NCBI GenBank assembly: GCA_012718915.1
Contig: JAAYBI010000095.1
Span: 1-50,565 of the forward strand
Reading direction: 5' to 3'
Source of the DNA: Clostridiaceae bacterium
GTDB lineage: Bacteria > Bacillota > Clostridia > Saccharofermentanales > Saccharofermentanaceae
Length of the DNA: 50,565 nt
The notes beneath the pieces were generated by a model. That model was not told where the DNA came from and did no database searches. It saw only the letters and a program-made list of their open reading frames with translations. Positions within the stretch are counted from its first letter, which is position 1; each line of letters starts with the position of its first letter. The position numbers and the translations under genes were made by a program. Positions 42,078 to 50,565 of the stretch are shown here, piece after piece.

Positions 42078-43874
42078 TCAAGAAAACGTACTATACTCGA
42101 TCATTGAATTGTACAGACGATGATATAAGCCATCAGATGCCATCAGAGAATCATGACTGCCTTGCTCCCTAATCCCCTTTTCGTCAAGATATACAATACA
42201 ATCTGACCCGCGAATTGTCGTCAGTCTATGGGCGATGACGACGCACGTCCTACCGACCGACAGGCGGGCGATAGCCGACTGAATGCGCTTCTCGGTCTCA
42301 TTATCCAATGCAGACGTCGCCTCATCCAAAATCAGAATCGAAGGATCCTTCAGAATGACCCGTGCAATTGAAATCCGTTGCTTCTGGCCACCGGAAAGAC
42401 GGACTCCACGTTCGCCGACTATCGTATCATAACCTTCCGGAAGCGTAATGATGAAATCATGAAGATCCGCCTGCCTTGCCGCCTCCTGAACCTCATTATC
42501 AGAAGCGGTCAAACGTCCGAAACGAATATTTTCTCGAATGCTTCCGGCGAACAAAAATACATCCTGCTGAACAATGCCAATGTTTTTTCTTAATGAAGAC
42601 AGATCATAACGCTTGATATCAATCCCATCAATTGTAATGGCACCGGCACTGACATCATAGAACCTGGGTATCAGGTGACATAGTGTTGTTTTTCCGCTGC
42701 CGGATGGACCAACAATTGCCGTCGTCTTACCTTTACGTATGTGCAAATTCAAATTTTTGAGAACATTCTCCGCTTCTTCTTCATCGTTATATGAAAAAGT
42801 GACATTTTCAAATTTAATGTCGCCATCGAATCGATTCACAGTAATGGGTTCCACGCCATTAACAATATCGGGCTTCTCACGCATAAGTTCCACAAAACGT
42901 TGAAATCCAGCCATTCCGGCCTGATATAATTCTGCGAAATTGGTCAATTTTCGAATCGGAGACGTAAAAATACCGATATACAAAGTAAATGCAATGAGGT
43001 CAACAACGTTCATCTCGTTTCGCATAATTAAGTAGCCGCCATAACCAATCGCCACGATACCAAGAGACCCAATCAGAAATTCCATGCCCGAAAAAAATGT
43101 CGCCATAACCTTGTAAAATCCGGCTCGTGCCTGTCGATACTTCGCACTACTCACTTGAAATTTCCTGGCTTGGGAAGCTTCATTCGCAAATGCAGTCGAT
43201 ATGCGTATCCCGGAAAGACAAGACTCGAGTTCTGTGTTAACACCGGCAGTACCCTCCTTAACTCGCCTTGACGCCTTGCTCATCCTCTTTCTAAGCCATA
43301 TCGTAAAAATAATCAGTATCGGCATAATGAGCAACACCAGAATAGCCAGTTTGGGACTAATGAAAAACAAGGCGATCGCCGCACCGGTCAATGTCAGGAA
43401 CGAAATAAATAAATCTTCCGGTCCATGATGTGCCAATTCAGTGATTTCAAATAATTCCGGCAAAATACGGCTCATTAACTGACCGGTACGATTGTTATTA
43501 TAAAATCGATATGACAGTGTTTGAATATGCGTAAACAGATCATATCGCATTCGCATTTCAATGTTTGCTCCCATGATGTGTCCCCAATAGGTCACAACAA
43601 ATTGAAGTCCTGCTCGCAATAAAAAGGCCAATATCATGATTGAAATGAAAATAAAGAACTTAGCGAACTCTTTACCCGGAAGGAACTCAGACAATATATA
43701 CCTAGTAATCATCGGATAAAACAATTCAATGATTGCGACAAAAAATGCGCAAAGCATATCTATCACAAACAGTTTCATTTCAGGCCTATAGTAAGCCGTA
43801 AACAATGCTAGCGGCTTCTTATCGCGAAAATCTTCCGGCGACACGGTGTTGGACAACTCACTGTATTTATTCAT
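42078..43874 (-). CDS. ABC transporter, fused permease and ATPase (MsbA/LmrA type exporter)
   Basis: 598-residue half-transporter acting as a dimer. Six transmembrane helices (about 35-325), then the ATPase: Walker A GPSGSGKTT (about 390-398), Q-loop IVQQDVFLF, signature LSGGQKQR (about 495), Walker B ILILDEATSALD, switch His in IAHRLTT. The substrate is unknown; lipid, peptide or drug export are all possible. The ribosome binding site before the ATG at 43874 is weak (only TAGGTAG, distant), so the start is the least certain part. It lies between the padR operon and the xylan operon and has its own terminator. Confidence 0.93.
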   Translation of the reverse strand: MNKYSELSNTVSPEDFRDKKPLALFTAYYRPEMKLFVIDMLCAFFVAIIELFYPMITRYILSEFLPGKEFAKFFIFISIMILAFLLRAGLQFVVTYWGHIMGANIEMRMRYDLFTHIQTLSYRFYNNNRTGQLMSRILPELFEITELAHHGPEDLFISFLTLTGAAIALFFISPKLAILVLLIMPILIIFTIWLRKRMSKASRRVKEGTAGVNTELESCLSGIRISTAFANEASQARKFQVSSAKYRQARAGFYKVMATFFSGMEFLIGSLGIVAIGYGGYLIMRNEMNVVDLIAFTLYIGIFTSPIRKLTNFAELYQAGMAGFQRFVELMREKPDIVNGVEPITVNRFDGDIKFENVTFSYNDEEEAENVLKNLNLHIRKGKTTAIVGPSGSGKTTLCHLIPRFYDVSAGAITIDGIDIKRYDLSSLRKNIGIVQQDVFLFAGSIRENIRFGRLTASDNEVQEAARQADLHDFIITLPEGYDTIVGERGVRLSGGQKQRISIARVILKDPSILILDEATSALDNETEKRIQSAIARLSVGRTCVVIAHRLTTIRGSDCIVYLDEKGIREQGSHDSLMASDGLYHRLYNSMIEYSTFS

Positions 43875-43914
43875 AAATGATATTCTACTACCTATTGTGA
43901 ATTCTTCAAAGATA

Positions 43915-43946
43915 GAAAGAAACCGCCGCCCGAAATCGGACGGCGG
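43915..43946 (-). terminator. xylanase operon terminator
   Basis: CCGCCGTCCG and CGGGCGGCGG (43923-43946) pair around four bases, then TTTCTTTC on the minus strand. Confidence 0.85.
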
Positions 43947-43969
43947 CTATTAAAACGAAGAGATGAACA

Positions 43970-46588
43970 CTACTCGCCCAGAACAACCAGACCAAATACT
44001 GATGTATCTTTCCACCCGGAATCCGTCATATCCCAGAAATTCATCAGATGACGTCTTCCACCGGAAGTAATGTTGTTGTATCGAACATCCAATCCATGAA
44101 CGTCACCCATTTCAGTTGCAGAAGCAAACGGAATGGCAAATTCTGCAATAAATCCATCCTCTGTAATCCAAGTGCGAGTGACCACTTCTGCGGTACCATG
44201 ATCTGCACTGAAAATATTGTTGAAATTCACACGATATTGGCCGTCATCATCTCCGTATTCTCCGGAACGATCGTTATTTTCGTCCAGGAAAATCTCGGCA
44301 GAATCTTGTTCGTAATTTGTGGCAGATGAATCATCCAAATGCGGATCGGTCACTTCAACCAACACATACAAATGATCTTCAGACCACATCGTCTTAAAGT
44401 TAACCGCAACTTTTCCACCTTCAAATGCATCCGAAGACAATGCCTTGTCGACCGGTGTGGCTTCGACATCATCCCAGACTTCATCAAGCTCACTCCCTGA
44501 AATGTCCGGAGTACCGTAAACTGCTGTTACTGCTCCCGGCATAGCCTTTTTACCAAGCTTACCTAGTAATCTTTCGTCAGCGCCGTTGCTTGCATCATTC
44601 CATGCAGAAGGCACTCCGGCATCCATTACAAGAACATCAAAATCATTCAGGGTCTTCGACTTCTCAATCAGCGGTAGAGAAAAGTTGGCTATATAACCGC
44701 CATCGACTTCAGTCGCTTCCGAACGGCTCAGAGAATGAATTTCATCAATAATGAAAATCTTGACCTCATCGTTGTCGTCGACTGTTGTGTCTGATACTTC
44801 TACACGAACATAGAAATTAACATCATCATAAAGGACTCGGAAATAATCATCTCCAAATGAATACTTAGTGGCTTTCGAGAAATTTTCATCGTCAGGAGAT
44901 ACACTTCCAAATGAGTTTGCAAACTTCTTTTCTGCGGGCAACTTTGATGGATCCGTCAACGCCCAGAAAGCGAGTTTGGGCTGCATTTCTTCATCAAAAA
45001 GCAATGGAAATTTATCGGCCTTCCAGCTCGTTGCATCTGAAATGCCCCAGATAACGACCGCATCGATGATGTCATCGTTCGCAGCAAAAGCGTCCATCAA
45101 GGCTTTATAACGCTTTGCAAGCTTGATCATTTCTTCTTCACCATTATTAGCGGCTTCAATATCGAGCTCCGTCACGCGAATACGCAAACCTAAATCCGCA
45201 AAACGCTTCATTGCTGTAATGACCTGCTGAGGCGCAGGATTAGCCATCTGATAGTGCGCTTGAAAGCCTACACCATCGATATTTCCGGCATCAACAATCG
45301 GCTTCACCAAATCGTAGATACCTGTCTGCTTAGGCTCATAAGGCACACTGAAATCATTGTAGAACAACTTCACATCCGCAGGCGCATATTTACGAGCATA
45401 TTCAAATGCCTTCGGAATATACTCAGCACCAATTGTATCCATCCACAAAATACCATTTTCGGGATCTTCCGCACGAGACGGTCTTAACTGGCCATTATCT
45501 CCAACGGCTTCATTCACAACATCCCACGACATGACAACGCCGGGATAGTTTTCGTTCATGAAAGCAAATACGGCTGCAATATAGTTCTCCATACGCGCAA
45601 GCATGACGTCTTTAGTGACCAGCTCGCCATCCGGATTATAACCTACCTTGAAAAATGCATCCGGTGTCTGAGAAAACCATACCAGAACATGACCGTTTAC
45701 GGTATATCCGTTCTCTTTTGCAAAATCAAGCAAAGGCTTAGCTTGATCGAATTTGAGAGCAGGATGGGTCTCATCTCCGGCCTCAGCCAAAGCTCTGGAT
45801 GCCTCAAGATCAAGAACATTCTCAGGTTTTAATTCGTTTTCATGAGTAAAAGTACTATATTGATTAGACAAGAACTCCACAAGGTCAGGATCTGAGAATG
45901 TGGATAAAGGAACCGCACATCCAATCGGAAAAGAATCCGCATAAACCTCTTTTAGGCTAGGCAAATCTGTTAGAAGTGCCTTGGATTCCTGTTCCTGAAC
46001 CGAGATGTCGTCAATATAGAAATCCATGCCCTCTGCACCGAGAGTTTCGACATAGATCACGGTCTTTTCTGCATCCGCTCCTGCCCGGAATGTTCCTGAC
46101 AGTTCAACCCACTCCCCGCTTGCACAATCTGTTCTATAAACATTCTGATAACCGGCAACCCCGTTCACGATAGCTTCGGCGGACAGAACCATGGTTTTTG
46201 TCGAACCTGATTCCTGATACACCCAAACTGAGATGGTATATGTATTACCACCGACAAAAGGAAAAGCAGCGCCGGGCCCGTTCCAATCAAGAACTCGCCC
46301 TTGGGTCAAAAGACTATTTGCTCCGGTATGTGCGATAACATTTGATTTCGACACAATTACCGTATCTCCCTCACCTCTGCCGATCCACCCGACGAGATCA
46401 CTGTCCTCTTCAAAACTGTTCGTTCCTAGATAAGAAAGTTGGTCTTCAACAATTGCCGATGTCTCAGTCGACTCCGGAGGAGTAATTTTTGAAGAAGTAG
46501 AATCCGGCGTATTACAAGCAGAAACGACAGACATTATCATGGCCATTAACAGAACTATTCCCAATATGCGGGCCTTAATACTGTGCAT
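43970..46588 (-). CDS. modular GH10 endo-1,4-beta-xylanase lipoprotein
   Basis: 872 residues. Lipoprotein signal with lipobox VSAC (Cys25), linker, CBM22-like domain (about 55-197), GH10 catalytic domain (about 210-560) with acid/base Glu360 in DVVNEA and nucleophile Glu474 in VTELDI, then two CBM9-like domains (about 585-715 and 720-872). Substrate-site motifs ENELKPE, GHVLVW and GFQAHY are kept; the residue after VLVW is Phe where many GH10 enzymes have His. Cleaves xylan at the cell surface, and the anchored enzyme would release oligosaccharides for the linked transporter. The ATG at 46588 has GGAGG 8 bases upstream; the longer frame (to 46639) has none and adds a non-signal sequence. Distal gene of the transport operon. 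Confidence 0.94.
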   Translation of the reverse strand: MHSIKARILGIVLLMAMIMSVVSACNTPDSTSSKITPPESTETSAIVEDQLSYLGTNSFEEDSDLVGWIGRGEGDTVIVSKSNVIAHTGANSLLTQGRVLDWNGPGAAFPFVGGNTYTISVWVYQESGSTKTMVLSAEAIVNGVAGYQNVYRTDCASGEWVELSGTFRAGADAEKTVIYVETLGAEGMDFYIDDISVQEQESKALLTDLPSLKEVYADSFPIGCAVPLSTFSDPDLVEFLSNQYSTFTHENELKPENVLDLEASRALAEAGDETHPALKFDQAKPLLDFAKENGYTVNGHVLVWFSQTPDAFFKVGYNPDGELVTKDVMLARMENYIAAVFAFMNENYPGVVMSWDVVNEAVGDNGQLRPSRAEDPENGILWMDTIGAEYIPKAFEYARKYAPADVKLFYNDFSVPYEPKQTGIYDLVKPIVDAGNIDGVGFQAHYQMANPAPQQVITAMKRFADLGLRIRVTELDIEAANNGEEEMIKLAKRYKALMDAFAANDDIIDAVVIWGISDATSWKADKFPLLFDEEMQPKLAFWALTDPSKLPAEKKFANSFGSVSPDDENFSKATKYSFGDDYFRVLYDDVNFYVRVEVSDTTVDDNDEVKIFIIDEIHSLSRSEATEVDGGYIANFSLPLIEKSKTLNDFDVLVMDAGVPSAWNDASNGADERLLGKLGKKAMPGAVTAVYGTPDISGSELDEVWDDVEATPVDKALSSDAFEGGKVAVNFKTMWSEDHLYVLVEVTDPHLDDSSATNYEQDSAEIFLDENNDRSGEYGDDDGQYRVNFNNIFSADHGTAEVVTRTWITEDGFIAEFAIPFASATEMGDVHGLDVRYNNITSGGRRHLMNFWDMTDSGWKDTSVFGLVVLGE

Positions 46589-46639
46589 TAATGATACCTC
46601 CAATTTGTGCGCGAAACGATTTATTCTCTTTTTCATCAA

Positions 46640-46669
46640 GAAGGAGAAGTCCTTACGGGCTTCTCCTTC
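46640..46669 (-). other. intercistronic hairpin before the xylanase gene
   Basis: GAAGGAGAAG and CTTCTCCTTC, a perfect ten-pair stem with a ten-base loop and no T-tract, between the second permease and the xylanase. The stem buries a GGAG. Probably an mRNA stabiliser or partial barrier. Confidence 0.5.
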
Positions 46670-46697
46670 AAGTCAACATAATTTTGTCTTAATCAGG

Positions 46698-47561
46698 TTA
46701 CTCTTTGACAGCACCTAAAGTCAAACCACCAACTATCTGTTTTGACATAAAAATGTATATAACAACAACCGGCAGTAATGACAATCCCATACCGAGATAA
46801 ACCGCACCTAATTCTGTACGATACGCATCACCGTTAAGAAGCTTAACAACGAGCGGAACCGTGTACTTACTCTTAGATGTCAGAATCAAAGAAGGTAAGA
46901 AGAAGTTATTCCACGATGATACCAATGACAAGATAGATAGGGTAAAAATACCCGGCTTAGCCATTGGCATCATGACTCTATGGAAAATTGTGAACTCTCC
47001 GCAACCGTCGATACGGGCAGACAAGATCAGATCTTTAACCAACGAAGTCTGTAAGTACTGCTCAGCAAAAAATACAGAAGCCGGAGCAGCGACTGCAGGG
47101 AGGATAAGTGGGACAAAGGAATTGACTAAGCCAAGCTTATTCATATAGGCGAAGAAGCCCATAACAGAAACTTGCTGAGGGATCAAAACCAAAACATAGA
47201 TAATTTTTCTGAACGTATTTTTGAACTTAAAGTCGTAAACTTCAATCGCGTAAGCTGTCAACATTGAAAAATATACAGTTAAAGCTGTAGAACTGAAGCT
47301 AATAATCGCACTGTTCTTATATCCGCTCAGAATACTGGTATCACGACTATTAATAAATCTCCAGTTAAACCCGAAAGATTTACTCGGAATTATTGACAAT
47401 CCTGCGCGAATTTCAGCTGAAGATCGCGTAGCGTTGACAAGAACCAGCCATACAGGAATGACAGCCAACAACGAGAGAACAACCAAAACAATGTAAATTA
47501 AAGTTCTGAATACAAGCAAACGGGCACTGTTGCTTTCCGATAAACTTACACCACTTTGCAT
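46698..47561 (-). CDS. carbohydrate ABC transporter permease (CUT1, MalG type)
   Basis: 287 residues, six transmembrane helices, the second at about 88-110. The EAA loop that contacts the ATPase reads SARIDGCGEFTIFHRVMMPMAKPG (about 183-206). The C-terminal QIVGGLTLGAVKE is typical of MalG-type subunits. Starts one base after the first permease gene ends. Forms the membrane channel with that protein; with the xylanase in the operon, xylo-oligosaccharides are the likely cargo. Confidence 0.93.
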   Translation of the reverse strand: MQSGVSLSESNSARLLVFRTLIYIVLVVLSLLAVIPVWLVLVNATRSSAEIRAGLSIIPSKSFGFNWRFINSRDTSILSGYKNSAIISFSSTALTVYFSMLTAYAIEVYDFKFKNTFRKIIYVLVLIPQQVSVMGFFAYMNKLGLVNSFVPLILPAVAAPASVFFAEQYLQTSLVKDLILSARIDGCGEFTIFHRVMMPMAKPGIFTLSILSLVSSWNNFFLPSLILTSKSKYTVPLVVKLLNGDAYRTELGAVYLGMGLSLLPVVVIYIFMSKQIVGGLTLGAVKE

Positions 47562-47562
47562 G

Positions 47563-48594
47563 TCACATCACCATCCTTTGTCTTAGTTTTCTCTCTTTTG
47601 CTGCCAATTTCTTTGCTTTTGCCTCAGATGCAGCATCCCGATCTCTCAGGACTCTGAAGATAATTAAAGAACAAACAGTCGTTATCAAGAGAATGACAAT
47701 GCCGACTGATGCTGCTGCACCAATAAACTTCTTTCCTGCATCGTACTTACGGAACATAACCGTGTACATCGTAGAAATAGCATTGCCGGGACCACCTTGT
47801 GCAGCGATAAAGTATGGGATTTCAAACATCTGCATACCACCAACCAACGATGTGACCAATGTATATACAAGAATTGGACGAAGTGCAGGAAGAGTAATAT
47901 ATCTGAACATCTTCCAACCATTAGCTCCATCAATCATACCTGATTCATAGAAAGAGGCCGGAATGGATGACATACCTGCGACGAGAATAATGATCGTATT
48001 GCCATACCACATCCACCATTGAATATATGCAGTCAACATCTGCAAAAACACAGGTTTATCCAAAAAACGGATGGGTTCAGGAATAGCATTGATCATAGTT
48101 AAAAACTGGTTAGCCGGGGAGTAAATGTCTTGGAACAGCTTGAAGTACAAAACACCAACGGTCGCCGGCATAAACATATTCGGAAGGTAGAGTAACGAAC
48201 GCCACATTCCGACTAATTTTAATTTCAAAAATGAACTGGTAAACCACACACTGAGCAGCATCGCGATTCCGAGCTGCGGAATAAAGTTAAGAAGCCAAAT
48301 CTTCCAGGTATTGCCAATCGACTTAATAAATACTCTATCTTTTAATAGTCTCTGAAAATTATACATCCCGACAAACTTGCCGGAAGACGGTACCAAAAGT
48401 TGAGTATCTGTGAAAGCCAACCAAATGGTATTTAAAACTGAATACAGAGAAAACACGATAAATACAACAACAAAGGGGCTAATCATGATGTAGCCCATGT
48501 ATCCTTTTTCGAGACTCCCAATTTTACGACTACCACCGGCCATTCCTTGCGAGGCAACAGATCCTGAGACACCACTACCTTTGCCAATACGCAT
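47563..48594 (-). CDS. carbohydrate ABC transporter permease (CUT1, MalF/UgpA type)
   Basis: 343 residues. Gly/Ser-rich N-terminal tail, first helix at about 35-57 (GYIMISPFVVVFIVFSLYSVL), five more helices, EAA loop ESGMIDGANGWKMFRYITLPALRPI (about 217-241) and a Lys-rich cytoplasmic C-terminus. GGAGG 7 bases before the ATG at 48594 sets the start; the longer frame to 48645 would run through the upstream hairpin. No ATPase gene is present in the operon. Confidence 0.93.
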   Translation of the reverse strand: MRIGKGSGVSGSVASQGMAGGSRKIGSLEKGYMGYIMISPFVVVFIVFSLYSVLNTIWLAFTDTQLLVPSSGKFVGMYNFQRLLKDRVFIKSIGNTWKIWLLNFIPQLGIAMLLSVWFTSSFLKLKLVGMWRSLLYLPNMFMPATVGVLYFKLFQDIYSPANQFLTMINAIPEPIRFLDKPVFLQMLTAYIQWWMWYGNTIIILVAGMSSIPASFYESGMIDGANGWKMFRYITLPALRPILVYTLVTSLVGGMQMFEIPYFIAAQGGPGNAISTMYTVMFRKYDAGKKFIGAAASVGIVILLITTVCSLIIFRVLRDRDAASEAKAKKLAAKERKLRQRMVM

Positions 48595-48629
48595 AGCCAA
48601 TCCTCCATTACGTAATTTATATCGGGCAA

Positions 48630-48662
48630 CAAGCGCCTGCGTCAATTAAGACGCAGGCCTTG
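48630..48662 (-). other. strong hairpin after the sugar-binding protein gene
   Basis: GCCTGCGTC and GACGCAGGC (48635-48658), a perfect nine-pair stem with a six-base loop, extended by CAAG/CTTG. No T-tract follows. By analogy with malE-malF hairpins it should protect the upstream message and favour the binding protein over the permeases. Confidence 0.65.
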
Positions 48663-48698
48663 CCACCACGATTAAACTAATTATTTAGGTCTCTGAAA

Positions 48699-50153
48699 TT
48701 ACTCAACGATGTATTCCGGGAAGTCAGATGCTACAGAATCTTTGAAATTCTGGATAGCAGTATCTTTGTCGACCTCACCAGCAGCGTAGAGATTGATAAC
48801 TTCTGTCAAAATGTCTTGTACGCGTTGGTCAGAACCTTGGAACAGTCTTGCGCTGACATTAGGAGCAGCAGCTGCAAAACCAGAATATGAGTTCTGTCCG
48901 CCGAGGTATGAGCTCATCTCAGAATCATCAAATGAAGCAGTGATAGCATCAACAACCTTCTTGGAGCTAACGAAGTCACCAGCAGCCTGCTTGATACCGT
49001 TTTCAGCATCGAGAGGAACCAATTCAGGATCGATAGCATTGAGGTATTCGTTGGTGTAAACACCGGTTGCCCAGTTGGTCAGGTTCTCTTCGTTGAGAGC
49101 AACGAACTTAATGAATTCTTTTGCAAGCTCAGGGTTCTTAGCATTCTTCATAACGCCAACCCATGTGCCGCCCCATTGGTAAGGAAGAGGACCAGCTACG
49201 CAGCCCCAGTCACCAGCGGTGTCAGGACCATTGGAAGCGAGAACATAAGGAAGACCCCATGTAGGCAGGAAGAATGTAAAGATTTGGATCGGGTTGCCAT
49301 CAACATCGGCCAAAGTATCATTCATACCCTGGAACCATGCTTCTTGCCACTGACGAGCCTGTGCTTCATATCCGTTCCCACGGAAGGTCTTAGCAACTTC
49401 AAAAAGCTCATCAACTACCGGATCGATAACGAGCGTGTCGTCAACGAACCAAGGATCAGCACGGTTAGCAAAATAAGCATTACGGAACTCATCAACTGAT
49501 GCAACCATAAATACTTTTCCGCCAGACTTCTCTTTGAGAGTAGCTGCCATTTCTTCGAACTTGGTCATGTCGGACATCATAGCCTGGATTTCTACCGGAT
49601 CATCTGTTCCGAAGTATTCCGTAGCGATGCTACGACGATAGAAGACTGCACCAGGTGTTGTCTGATAAGAGAAAGCGCGGATTTCTCCGGTTGCCGGATC
49701 AGTACCAACATCAATGGTGTTCTGGTAGGTCTCAAGGTAGTCAGCCAAGCTCTTCAGATCAGAGAGATCATAAAGAAGGTCTTCAGCTTCAACAAATTCC
49801 TTAACGAAAGCAGCCTCAAGGCCGACAACGTCCGGGCACTCATCTGTGTTAGCAGATGCGATAACCTTGTTCTGGAACTCGTTGTTGTCTGTCGGAATCT
49901 CAACATAATCAAGAACGACGTCCGGGTTGAAACCCTTAAACGCAACAGCATGTGTCTTCAACTCATTGGTAAAAGACCATACCTCAAGATTACCGGAGAG
50001 ACCGGTCGCCATTGTCGTCGACTCAGTAACAACTACAGGCTCGGTCGACTTTGTTGTCGTTGTGCCTTTTGTTGTTTCTTCTGTGCCGCCGCAAGCTGCT
50101 ATCCCGCCAAGCGCCAGAAGCGAAGCAAGGACAAGTGCAATTAGCTTTTTCAT
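48699..50153 (-). CDS. extracellular sugar-binding lipoprotein of the ABC transporter
   Basis: 484 residues. Lipoprotein signal with lipobox IAAC (Cys21), Thr-rich linker (about 24-50), then a family 1 solute-binding domain beginning GNLEVWSFTNELKTHAVAF. Aromatic-rich stretches (RADPWFVDD, WQEAWFQGM, FFLPTWGLPY, YQWGGTWVGV) fit sugar stacking. First gene of the operon, behind an extended -10 promoter and an AGGAGG site. It would capture xylan-derived oligosaccharides for the two permeases. Confidence 0.94.
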   Translation of the reverse strand: MKKLIALVLASLLALGGIAACGGTEETTKGTTTTKSTEPVVVTESTTMATGLSGNLEVWSFTNELKTHAVAFKGFNPDVVLDYVEIPTDNNEFQNKVIASANTDECPDVVGLEAAFVKEFVEAEDLLYDLSDLKSLADYLETYQNTIDVGTDPATGEIRAFSYQTTPGAVFYRRSIATEYFGTDDPVEIQAMMSDMTKFEEMAATLKEKSGGKVFMVASVDEFRNAYFANRADPWFVDDTLVIDPVVDELFEVAKTFRGNGYEAQARQWQEAWFQGMNDTLADVDGNPIQIFTFFLPTWGLPYVLASNGPDTAGDWGCVAGPLPYQWGGTWVGVMKNAKNPELAKEFIKFVALNEENLTNWATGVYTNEYLNAIDPELVPLDAENGIKQAAGDFVSSKKVVDAITASFDDSEMSSYLGGQNSYSGFAAAAPNVSARLFQGSDQRVQDILTEVINLYAAGEVDKDTAIQNFKDSVASDFPEYIVE

Positions 50154-50217
50154 TAACTTTTCCTCCTAAAATATAGTGTGGTAAATTGTTCGCCGAAAGG
50201 GTATTTCGACGTTCTTG

Positions 50218-50246
50218 ATTATAGCATCTGTTCATTTTATATGCAA
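50218..50246 (-). promoter_or_regulatory. xylan operon promoter
   Basis: TTGCAT (50241-50246), 17-base spacer, TATAAT (50218-50223) preceded by TGC, an extended -10. About 65 bases before the binding-protein ATG. Confidence 0.65.
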
Positions 50247-50565
50247 CACCTTCAAGATTACACCGATTTTGCCTCTTTTTTCATGACACATTGCCTAAAA
50301 CCCATTAATTTTGACGGAAATTTGAGGTATTTTGATAATCGGGTCGAAACAAGTATTTTTTTTGCCGAAAACGCTGTTTTGTAAATTTTCTTTCGCACAG
50401 TCTGATAATTACACTAATCTCACAGATTATGCGCAGCCATGGTATCGTTCGCTCCGCGCCTCGTCCCGTCTGCTCCTTGGTATGCTCGACTCTGCAACCT
50501 CTTTCTTTTCTTCTGCACGAGCGCATCCATGGTTGGAGGCATTAATTTGCGAGCCTGACGAGATC
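50247..50565. other. right-edge region, no supported gene
   Basis: AT-rich to about 50400. On the minus strand a frame open from the right edge encodes 47 basic residues ending at 50420; it could be the tail of a gene beyond the window, but nothing in it is recognisable. No terminator follows it. Confidence 0.3.

Noticed and set aside
45891-45905. DnaA-box-like TGTGGATAA
   Set aside because: Single copy inside the xylanase coding sequence; no cluster or AT-rich unwinding region.
50366-50380. Catabolite-response-element-like GAAAACGCTGTTTT
   Set aside because: At least three mismatches to the CcpA consensus and about 120 bases upstream of the -35; too weak to call.
50420-50563. Minus-strand frame open from the right edge (47 residues)
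   Set aside because: Could be the tail of a gene outside the window, but it is short, basic and matches nothing I recognise.

Overview
The window reads as chromosomal DNA of a low-to-mid G+C, anaerobic, fermentative Firmicute of the class Clostridia. The evidence is the mnmE-mnmG-rsmG and khpB-yidC-yidD-rnpA-rpmH blocks, Veg next to IspE, a mazG-rqcP-divIC cluster, formate-tetrahydrofolate ligase, GTP-type PEP carboxykinase, ferredoxin-containing MinD ATPases and a GH10 xylanase with its own sugar transporter. The placement is inference from gene content. The sporulation genes yabP and yabQ are missing from their usual place between rqcP and divIC, which hints at a non-sporulating lineage. 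No CRISPR array, prophage, insertion sequence or tRNA was seen.

Layout. 1-180: the very 5' end of a 16S rRNA gene (minus strand) with its leader and promoter, so the window starts at an rRNA operon. 0.7-9.6 kb: ldh-type 2-hydroxyacid dehydrogenase, nitroreductase, galK, a D,D-carboxypeptidase, gyrA, then an ECF-like sigma factor with a membrane partner. 9.6-19.1 kb, all minus strand: rpmH-rnpA-yidD-yidC-khpB-mnmE-mnmG-rsmG-AEC transporter, preceded by veg and ispE. dnaA does not adjoin rpmH. 19.5-25.7 kb, plus strand: fhs, a membrane-anchored beta-lactamase-fold protein lacking the catalytic Lys, SRP RNA, dnaX, ybaB/ebfC, recR. 25.7-27.6 kb, minus strand: divIC, rqcP, mazG and a small unknown gene. 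27.8-31.7 kb: an unsecreted metzincin-like protein, a zinc-ribbon/HD protein and a PAS-GGDEF-HD-GYP protein.

31.8-37.3 kb, minus strand: the most unusual region, a compact operon DUF5320 - DUF134 regulator - NifX-like protein - MinD/ferredoxin ATPase - MinD/ferredoxin ATPase - metallo-beta-lactamase-fold protein - Mrp/NBP35 fused to a second NifX-like domain. It has a consensus promoter, a palindromic operator candidate at the start site, a clear terminator, and a decayed flavin-reductase gene as its last member. The function of such clusters is not established; Fe-S or metallocofactor handling is the natural inference.

37.6-43.9 kb: pckG, a lipoprotein with a beta-lactamase fold but no catalytic residues, and a PadR-regulated membrane operon (padR, DUF2812 protein, 48-residue peptide) under a 37-base palindrome, followed by an ABC exporter. 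43.9-50.2 kb: a xylan-utilisation operon (sugar-binding lipoprotein, two permeases, modular GH10 xylanase lipoprotein) with strong intercistronic hairpins and no ATPase gene.

A recurring design is an intrinsic terminator whose T-tract lies only a few bases ahead of the Shine-Dalgarno of the next same-strand gene (gyrA/dac, veg/ispE, rpmH/rnpA). Start codons were moved to the first well-spaced Shine-Dalgarno site wherever the longest reading frame was implausible; each move is stated in its entry.
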